NCBI RefSeq assembly: GCF_000412635.1
Contig: NZ_ASTG01000007.1
Coordinates: 106,042 to 170,041 of the forward strand
Direction: 5' to 3'
From: Sphingobium bisphenolivorans
GTDB lineage: Bacteria; Pseudomonadota; Alphaproteobacteria; Sphingomonadales; Sphingomonadaceae
Length of the DNA: 64,000 nucleotides
Shown: piece by piece, positions 59,401 to 64,000 of the stretch
Numbering within the stretch: the stretch's first letter is position 1
Layout: each line of letters begins with the position of its first letter
Position numbers and translations under genes: made by a program
Notes under the pieces: generated by a model
Databases searched by the model: none
What the model was told of the DNA's origin: nothing
The model's input: only the letters and a program-made list of their open reading frames with translations

Positions 59401-59784
59401 ATTATCAAACCGGACGTTGCGGAGGCTCATCGGCCCGTTCCAGCGAAGTCCGGCGAGACGAAAACGGAGGCTGGCATTCCTGGCGGTGAAGGTAGCTCCA
59501 CCACGGACGATGGAGATCAGACAGCGAAGACTGAGCCCGTCGAGAAAGAAAAACTCCCGACGCGTTTCATCGGAACGGTCATGATTTCCCCAGATCGACC
59601 GGCGCGCGATATCCATCAAATCATCGAAGCCATCGTCGAACAACTTACGACCATCCCAGGCAGTGAGGTGTCACTGAAGCTTGAGATTGATGCCGAGGTT
59701 GCAAGCGGCCTGGATCGATCGAAAGTTCGAACTCTGATGGAGAATGCGGTAACGCTTCGTTTCGTAGACAAGGTCATTCGGTAG
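56482..59784 (+). CDS. DUF499 ATPase with N-terminal Swt1-type HEPN domain
   Basis: An 1100-residue protein. The N-terminal Swt1-like HEPN domain (about residues 10-125) has the RNase motif R-x4-H as RNKLSH, near residue 92. The AAA-type ATPase of the DUF499 family follows: Walker A FGGGKTHS (about 249), Walker B CLILIDEWVAYLRQ (about 360). The C-terminal third carries a Lys/Glu-rich linker and ends in a small beta domain. It starts 11 bases after the methylase gene and is the last gene of the operon. DUF499 and DUF1156 proteins are known as a pair in anti-phage loci. RNase activity is inferred from the motif. Confidence 0.88.
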   Translation: MAKSTRQYVFEGMELLPEALIPFVEKRLESSLKGHWQLEVVDRVNGLKPNSKGDVAWDQASLLKTMMFMWKDAFATVLGHPERSYVSELLDVRNKLSHNETFTYDDAERALDTMRRLMEAISAGETAAEISKMRETILRTKYAELQRNEERRKTQRLNISVETVAGLLPWREVVEPHQDVATGEFLQAEFAADLGKVHAGSAPSEYSNPKEFFSRTYLTEGLSTLLAGAAKRLSQNGGDPVVELQTNFGGGKTHSMLALYHMAGETPAQDLPGLDQLLSNSELTVPTKVNRAVLVGTSRGPQDVLKVEGGREIRTTWGELAWQLGGAEAFDMVADNDANGIAPGSNLLEAIFKKCAPCLILIDEWVAYLRQIYKVEGLPSGSFDANLSFVQSLTEAVKASPGTLLVASLPASQIEVGGEGGQEALARLKQTFSRVESSWRPASQEESYEIVRRRLFKEIPGDRHHHKDNTLKQFAKLYRENSNDFPQGCSDEDYRRKLEKAYPIHPELFDLLYTSWGALEKFQRTRGVLRLMAQVIHELWMSSDPSVMIMPGNVAISSSRVEPELLHYLDVNWQSIIAGDVDGASSTPYKIDQSAPNLNRYSATRRVARAVFMGSAPTYREENRGLDDKQINLGVVQPGERPAIFGDALRRLTNQAKFMHSDLGRYWYSMSASLNRLAADRAGQLEDALILVTIDQELTKYVNGIADRGHFDAVQVAPASSAEVPDEAGGVRAVVLGVSHAHNGREGSDAQIEAKDILMQRGSTPRVYRNTLVFLSAEARQLDGLKDAVRSALAWESIVKDDKRLDLKKSDIALAEAKLSEVKDTMKTRLRECWCYLIYPHQQDAQSDVEWSSSKIPAQDGLLSRASKKLASDEGLLPDLGPTRLDRDLQRYIWNGKSHLPLRDLWEYLNRYTYLPRLKDQSVLVKAVQAAVSGMLPGPFAYAEKWDESTGSYLGLLIDKAVGPHIVVDRDSVIIKPDVAEAHRPVPAKSGETKTEAGIPGGEGSSTTDDGDQTAKTEPVEKEKLPTRFIGTVMISPDRPARDIHQIIEAIVEQLTTIPGSEVSLKLEIDAEVASGLDRSKVRTLMENAVTLRFVDKVIR

Positions 59785-60109
59785 GCGCACAGCCTGTCAC
59801 GGGGCAGGGCGGCCGCAGAGGGGCTGCCATGCGCTGGACCTTGTCGATGGTTCGGTCGGCGCCGCCTGCGCCGCAACGTTATGATCGAGGCTTAGGCCCT
59901 CGTCAACCAACGGCAGCCCGGCGCCCGCTGGATGATATGTGAGCTGGACTTGGCCCTGCTGCCTTTTCTAAACCCCGTGCGAATGCTCTTGCATCATGAG
60001 CCATTAGAATGCCCCTCGGTTTAGGGGTAGGGCATAGAAAGATCACCGGCAATGCGTTGCGAGACGACATATCTTCTAAACAACTTTAAGTTATCCAGAC
60101 CAAATAACC
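59785..60109. other. 325-base intergenic region, no gene seen
   Basis: The left half is GC-rich like the chromosome and the right half is AT-rich, so it may be a junction between island modules. The only structure seen is a short hairpin, CCCCT (60012-60016) with AGGGG (60023-60027), flanked by ATGC and GGGCAT. No promoter or complete coding frame is convincing. Confidence 0.4.
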
Positions 60110-60490
60110 TCATATTGGATTAGCGCACCATTTATCTATTTCGCATTCTCGCCATCCAACGCAGTTCTTAGAAAGTCGTATTTGAGAAGGAAACGAACCA
60201 GACGAAATTTTGTTATAAAGTGTTGAACGCTTCAACCCCGTGCGTAGTAATACGTCTTTGAGACGAAGATATTTGTAGGGAGGATGTTCTCCGATGGAGT
60301 CCTCCCGACGAAAATCGCCCACTCTACGCAACGCATCAACGATCTTCCTTCGCTCTACAGGATGTAAATCCTCCAAATTCAGGATGAGGCTAGAAATCAG
60401 GCTGCTCAGTTTATCGGCGGTACCCTGGTTTGACCGGGTTGCTGCGCGAGCGTGGGATGATTTTGAACTTGGTGCGATTGGGTTGCTCAT
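60110..60490 (-). CDS. AlpA-family regulator
   Basis: A 126-residue protein whose C-terminal half (YLRLKDVLLRTGLKRSTLYNKISSG, then WRECEIDKWCAN) is the AlpA/MerR-like DNA-binding domain of prophage and island regulators, which often act as excisionase or activate the integrase. The N-terminal 60 residues are unusual and overlap the end of the upstream gene by 80 bases in another frame, so the true start may be further in. It lies on the minus strand near the island's right part. Confidence 0.82.
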   Translation of the reverse strand: MSNPIAPSSKSSHARAATRSNQGTADKLSSLISSLILNLEDLHPVERRKIVDALRRVGDFRREDSIGEHPPYKYLRLKDVLLRTGLKRSTLYNKISSGSFPSQIRLSKNCVGWRECEIDKWCANPI

Positions 60491-61880
60491 GCCCCATAGT
60501 ACGTTGCGGCGTGGATGTTGGCGTGGGGGACGATAGGGAAGTTAATCCGAGCCTATAGTCGGGCAAGATGTCGAACCTCTGGATTTTGCGCAACTCGTGG
60601 TCAAGATTTAGAGAAGCCATGGGGCGAGCATCCGTCTGCTTGTAAAGGATGTCCTCCTTCGCCGTTTTGAATAGATCCTCACCCGCGACGGATCCTCCCG
60701 CGTGGAAGCCATCCATCTGGGGTTCCAGTTGCGTTTGCTTTCCGTCTGGTTTGAAAGCCTGGCCCGCTTGAGCGTCCATTAGGATGGCGCATCGTGTCAC
60801 AAATAGGACCACCTCTGCAACGGAATCCCTCTTTGCGGGTAGCTTGGCCTTTCGCCAGGATCGAAACGCCAATCGGCGATGGGCGAGCGAAAGGTCGGTC
60901 AATGCTTCTTTCCGCTCGAGTAGGTTGACGAGCCTCAGCGCGGCAAAGGCCAGTTGAACGCCAGCCCGAATCCCACCTTCAATTGCCGTGGATGCATGTT
61001 CGCGCTTTGATGGGTCCTCCTTGGTGTCACTTGCTGATTTCAGCTTGCTGAGCCGTTTCTCCGCCAAGCCGATTTTCTCCTGTAACAATGGTAGGAGGCT
61101 CTCAATCTCCGGTGCAATCTCCGCCTCTGTCCGACCCGTAGCCCTGAGCCGATCCCTGGCGAATTTTTCATTTGTCAGGCTTGCAATGATCGGCGGGCGA
61201 CCTTTGGGTAGGGGAGAATAGTCTAATCCGCAGAACCGATATTGTGCAGCCTGGGTGATTGCGCTCATTCCTCCCGGATAATCTGATGCAAGAACCGGTG
61301 AATGATAACTCGGTAACCACGGTCCGCCGGCATTGAGCTTGGCCGCACGGGCGGCGATCAGCTGTATCTCGAACACGCAATAGAGGATGAGCATGTTTCC
61401 TGCACAGGATTGCGCCAGCTTGATTAATTCGGCCGGAAGCTTCCGCTTGGACATCGCAGCGAACGATTGATCCAGGCGTCCGCTGACCACGCTTGAAAAG
61501 AGATCGAGATCAAGGTCGCGGAGTTCGATGAGATTTTCCCGAAGGACGGTTGGTTTAATCGATAGCGCTTTTGCGATCATGTCGCGACCTTCGGTGTGAG
61601 GGCTGGCGCACAATAGACGTTCGAGAAAGGCGCCTAACTTGCTCTCATCGCCTGCCAGTTCAAGCGCAATATCCTCTGGCATTCGGACACGGTGATCCAT
61701 GAGATGACCGACAGGCAGGTCAGGGAGGTTTTCCTCGAAAAGGGCCCGAGCTTCGAATTCAGGTCGTGATAGGTTTCCGTACAAAATTCGGCGTATGTTT
61801 TCTTCGACAGCCTCCGCAAGGCCATCAGAGCTAAAATCGCTGCCTGTGCGAATCCCCCCAAAAAAATCGTCCACTCTCAA
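60411..61880 (-). CDS. unrecognised 489-residue protein
   Basis: A long soluble, largely helical protein, beginning MRVDDFFGGIRTGSDF. It has a Leu/Lys/Glu-rich coiled-coil-like stretch (about residues 255-290), a helical region with HRRLAFRSWRKAKLPAKRDSVAEVV, and a low-complexity Thr/Ser/Pro tail. No transmembrane segment, signal or catalytic motif is visible. Codon use is less GC-biased than the chromosome. It precedes the AlpA gene and is divergent from the mobilisation-like genes. Function unknown. Confidence 0.7.
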   Translation of the reverse strand: MRVDDFFGGIRTGSDFSSDGLAEAVEENIRRILYGNLSRPEFEARALFEENLPDLPVGHLMDHRVRMPEDIALELAGDESKLGAFLERLLCASPHTEGRDMIAKALSIKPTVLRENLIELRDLDLDLFSSVVSGRLDQSFAAMSKRKLPAELIKLAQSCAGNMLILYCVFEIQLIAARAAKLNAGGPWLPSYHSPVLASDYPGGMSAITQAAQYRFCGLDYSPLPKGRPPIIASLTNEKFARDRLRATGRTEAEIAPEIESLLPLLQEKIGLAEKRLSKLKSASDTKEDPSKREHASTAIEGGIRAGVQLAFAALRLVNLLERKEALTDLSLAHRRLAFRSWRKAKLPAKRDSVAEVVLFVTRCAILMDAQAGQAFKPDGKQTQLEPQMDGFHAGGSVAGEDLFKTAKEDILYKQTDARPMASLNLDHELRKIQRFDILPDYRLGLTSLSSPTPTSTPQRTMGHEQPNRTKFKIIPRSRSNPVKPGYRR

Positions 61881-61983
61881 CGTCCTCCAGCTTGTCGCGC
61901 TTTTGGCGGTTCGACCTAAACATGAGATTAAAAGCCGTATCGTCCCCCACGACCGCCTCAGATCAGGTCGCTATTCAAAATCT

Positions 61984-62007
61984 CGTCGAAGTGATGGTGC
62001 TTCGACG
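61984..62007. repeat. 8-bp inverted repeat upstream of the TraK-like gene
   Basis: CGTCGAAG (61984-61991) and CTTCGACG (62000-62007) form a perfect stem with an eight-base loop, 14 bases before the start codon at 62022 and between two divergent genes. It is a candidate operator or part of an origin of transfer. There is no T-run, so it is not a terminator. Confidence 0.5.
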
Positions 62008-62021
62008 CAGAAGGGAAGTTA

Positions 62022-62423
62022 ATGGTGACAAAATCCTCGAAATTTGGCGAAGAGATTGCGCGGGAATTGCTTTCTGACCGCGAAGCTCTTGCTGCTCCAC
62101 GGGTATCAGCCGAAGAGTTTGTTAAGTCTATTTTGTCCGTCAGTCCGAAAGCAAAATTGCCTGCCATCCTGGCTAAGGAAAATGTGAAAAACTGGATGGC
62201 CGAAGAGAAGGTTACTCCATCGATACTCCGTGAGGCATTTTCCGCCGCACGCAAAAATCTGAGACAAGCTGAGTCAGAAACGTTTGTGAAGAGGCCGAAA
62301 AAGCGCCGGGTTCAACAACGCGAAACTCTGGACGAGGCCGGCGCAACAAGGTTGCTGGATAGCTCAACCCCATCCTTGGGTGGCGCTCCTACATTGTTCA
62401 ACGAGTTCATCGTGCCGAACTGA
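62022..62423 (+). CDS. small basic protein, TraK/MobC-like by position
   Basis: A 133-residue protein with a helical N-terminal half (FGEEIARELLSDREALAAPRVSAEEFV), NWMAEEKVTPSILREAF, and a basic patch VKRPKKRRVQQR that suggests DNA binding. GAAGGGA precedes the ATG. The order small basic protein, ParA-like ATPase, membrane protein recalls traK-traL-traM or mobC-D-E of mobilisable plasmids, where the first binds near oriT. I cannot show sequence similarity, so this is a contextual guess. Confidence 0.6.
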   Translation: MVTKSSKFGEEIARELLSDREALAAPRVSAEEFVKSILSVSPKAKLPAILAKENVKNWMAEEKVTPSILREAFSAARKNLRQAESETFVKRPKKRRVQQRETLDEAGATRLLDSSTPSLGGAPTLFNEFIVPN

Positions 62424-62454
62424 AAATCAGCGAAAATATTGGGAGTTTATCGAG

Positions 62455-63198
62455 ATGAACACTCGGCGTTTGTTTGAGATAAAAGCAAAACACCTCAAAA
62501 AATTGATCATATTTATCAACGGCGATAAGGGAGGCATCGGGAAGTCTATTGTTGCAAGAATCCTTGCAGCGCTCCTTCTTCGATATAGCTATTCGGTGAT
62601 CGGCATCGACGGCGATGCTCGCAATGGACACTTGGAACGATTTCAAAGCGGTGTGATGCCGGTGAGCCGGCCCTATTTGCGAGTTCCGGCGGGTTGGGAT
62701 GCTCTGTTCGCAGACTGGGATGCTGCGCCCGACGACTCCGTCATTTTGATTGATCTGCCTGGAAATGTTGGGGATGCGCTGGAGCGGCAAATGCATCGCA
62801 TGCACGAGATTGCCGGGGCTTTGGAACGTGAAATCCTTCACATCTGGGTGATGGATGAGGAAGAGGACTCGATCACCTTGCTGAACCGCGTGAAAAATCT
62901 CGCGGCGCCAGAGCGAACCCTCATTGTTATGAACGGCAGGTTTGCTGACAGTCCCAATGCCTTTGTTCTCTGGTCAGAGAGCCAGTTGCGGGCCGAATTG
63001 CTGGCGGGGGGAGCAATGGAAACATACGTGCCAGCCATGCCAATCCGTCCACGGACCAAGATCGCTCGAGCGCGCTGTTCCTTCAGCGATGTTACGTCGG
63101 CTGGCTTCGAAACCTGGGAACAGGTTGACTTCCGAATCTGGTGGAATTCAGTGGAAACTACTTTCAGCGGTTTCTGCAAGCAGGTGGGATTAAACTAA
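62455..63198 (+). CDS. ParA/MinD-type P-loop ATPase (TraL-like by context)
   Basis: A 247-residue protein with a deviant Walker A motif, NGDKGGIGKSIVARIL (about residues 21-36), and Walker B VILIDLPGNVGD (about 97). These mark the SIMIBI/MinD-ParA class used in partition, septum placement or plasmid transfer. I chose ATG 62455 (MNTRRLFEIKAKHLKKL); upstream frame is not protein-like. Its stop overlaps the next start (TAATG). Size and neighbours resemble TraL/MobD of mobilisation modules. Confidence 0.82.
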   Translation: MNTRRLFEIKAKHLKKLIIFINGDKGGIGKSIVARILAALLLRYSYSVIGIDGDARNGHLERFQSGVMPVSRPYLRVPAGWDALFADWDAAPDDSVILIDLPGNVGDALERQMHRMHEIAGALEREILHIWVMDEEEDSITLLNRVKNLAAPERTLIVMNGRFADSPNAFVLWSESQLRAELLAGGAMETYVPAMPIRPRTKIARARCSFSDVTSAGFETWEQVDFRIWWNSVETTFSGFCKQVGLN

Positions 63199-63782
63199 TG
63201 GCTACTCTCGCCGAAAAGATGTGCATCGATCTCCTGGGCCGGCAGCTCACTGGGGAGGATTACATTCGAATGGACAAGATCTTGCGCCATCTTCCGTCGG
63301 AGGTCCGCGACTCTCCCGGAGCGATTGCAGAAATCATATTGCGGATGGAAAACCTCAAACAGTTTGATGCGATTGTGCAACGAGCCTCCTTCGAAGCTCA
63401 GCAGAAAATTCACAAGGATTTGCCTAGAAGGGTTGAGATTGCCGCGCAGGCAGCTCTCTGTGCCCTGCGGGATCAGCTGCCGATTGACAGTTCAGACTCC
63501 ATGCGCCGCCTCTATAAATGGGGGGCACTGTGGATGCTTTCCGTATCCGTGATTGGCTTCACGATCGGTGTGGTGTTCACGAAATGGTGGGTTTCAAAGC
63601 CGGAAGAACACCACTACGCTATTGCCGAAACTGCCTTCAATCGTTGCATCGATGCAAGCTTTGGTGCCGCATCGACTGATCAGCGAAACCGCCGTGATAG
63701 GTCAGTCTATGACAGCGCGGAGTTTCGTAACAACGCCCGCATCTGCGCTGCAGAATATGCGGATCGTCGGGGCATTGCCTGA
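63198..63782 (+). CDS. single-pass membrane protein (TraM/MobE-like by context)
   Basis: A 194-residue protein. The N-terminal 110 residues are helical and soluble (RMDKILRHLPSEVRDSPGAIAEIILRMENL). One transmembrane helix follows at about residues 116-138 (ALWMLSVSVIGFTIGVVFTKWW). A C-terminal tail with two Cys (NRCIDASFG, ARICAAEY) lies on the far side. The start overlaps the ParA-like gene stop by one base. The pairing with an ATPase gene suggests a transfer or mobilisation role, unproven. Confidence 0.7.
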   Translation: MATLAEKMCIDLLGRQLTGEDYIRMDKILRHLPSEVRDSPGAIAEIILRMENLKQFDAIVQRASFEAQQKIHKDLPRRVEIAAQAALCALRDQLPIDSSDSMRRLYKWGALWMLSVSVIGFTIGVVFTKWWVSKPEEHHYAIAETAFNRCIDASFGAASTDQRNRRDRSVYDSAEFRNNARICAAEYADRRGIA

Positions 63783-63790
63783 AAAACTAT

Positions 63791-63818
63791 CTGCCGGTTA
63801 TCTATAAGTAACCGGCAG
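63791..63818. repeat. 10-bp inverted repeat after the mobilisation-like genes
   Basis: CTGCCGGTTA (63791-63800) and TAACCGGCAG (63809-63818) are perfect complements with an eight-base loop, eight bases after the last stop. It probably ends the transcript, although no T-run follows. I see no gene between here and the right edge. Confidence 0.55.
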
Positions 63819-64000
63819 ACTCTCTCACTCCGACTTCGTCTTCGTCCGCAGATACCTGCGGGTTAAAGTTCAGCGTGCTTCCAAACTTACGTGGGAGGAA
63901 ATTAGCCAGGGCTGGCCAACGACTACCGCGCATAGGGGCGCGGGACGTCAGCTTTGTCGCGTGCCCGCTCTGGCGCCGCCTTAGTCGTGGCCGGACCTGG

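Noticed and set aside
45051..59784. Classical DISARM or BREX system
   Set aside because: drmA/drmB (DUF1998) and drmC (phospholipase D-like), and BREX pglZ, brxC and brxL, are absent; only helicase, methylase and WYL components are shared in kind.
59616..59876. Minus-strand open frame after the DUF499 gene
   Set aside because: Arg-rich, overlaps the DUF499 3' end and has no motif.
42117..63782. Complete prophage
   Set aside because: No capsid, terminase, portal, tail or lysis genes are visible; integrase and AlpA alone do not make a phage.
63819..64000. Possible gene end on the minus strand at the right edge
   Set aside because: All frames meet stops within short distance; a tail reading RYLRTKTKSE is preceded by an in-frame stop.

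Overview
The window comes from a high-GC alphaproteobacterium, almost certainly a sphingomonad (Sphingomonas/Sphingobium-like). I infer this from the gene orders pyrE-pdxJ-acpS-lepB and coxB-ctaD-ctaB-(small gene)-ctaG-coxC-surf1-thrC, a CrtZ-type carotenoid hydroxylase, a large TonB-dependent receptor, and codon use dominated by G/C third positions. No species can be fixed from the sequence alone.

Positions 1 to about 41,870 are ordinary chromosome. In order they hold: a partial HerA-like ATPase, ppc, two small lipoproteins, a cyclophilin and mgtE; a DNA-repair-flavoured cluster on the minus strand (a UdgX fusion, a hemerythrin, a small membrane protein and a radical SAM protein); rpsU and a membrane-anchored FKBP; an AI-2E-type permease and the pyrE-pdxJ-acpS-lepB operon; the complete aa3-type cytochrome c oxidase operon; thrC, an rRNA methyltransferase, crtZ and the coupled sseA-metC-mscS operon; queF; a GIY-YIG nuclease gene framed by inverted palindromes; a periplasmic M1 aminopeptidase; a beta-propeller phytase divergent from a TonB-dependent receptor, with a textbook 11-bp-periodic Pho box between them; an OPT transporter broken by an 8-bp tandem duplication; a GDSL esterase; and hspQ.

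At 41,874-41,963 lies a tRNA-Ser(CGA). A P4-type tyrosine integrase follows directly, and everything from there to the right edge looks like an integrative island whose right end is outside the window. Its cargo is two divergent modules. On the minus strand are a DUF2188 protein, a TIR-domain effector and a 54-residue zinc-ribbon protein whose start overlaps the TIR stop. On the plus strand is a five-gene operon: a WYL-domain repressor (BrxR/CapW-like), an SNF2-type helicase with a C-terminal DUF3883 domain, a 1408-residue sacsin/Hsp90-like (GHKL) ATPase, a DUF1156 DNA methyltransferase, and a DUF499 ATPase with an N-terminal Swt1-type HEPN domain. Two near-identical 13-bp palindromes sit around the promoter of the WYL gene. 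The helicase, methylase and ATPase trio resembles Hma/DISARM-type anti-phage systems. The large GHKL component and the WYL control make it a distinct arrangement.

The right end (60,110-63,782) carries an AlpA-type regulator, an unrecognised 489-residue protein, and a three-gene set whose sizes and order (about 133, 247 and 194 residues; a ParA/MinD-type ATPase in the middle; a membrane-anchored third protein) recall the traK-traL-traM or mobCDE genes of mobilisable elements. This is consistent with an integrative and mobilisable or conjugative island that carries anti-phage defence.
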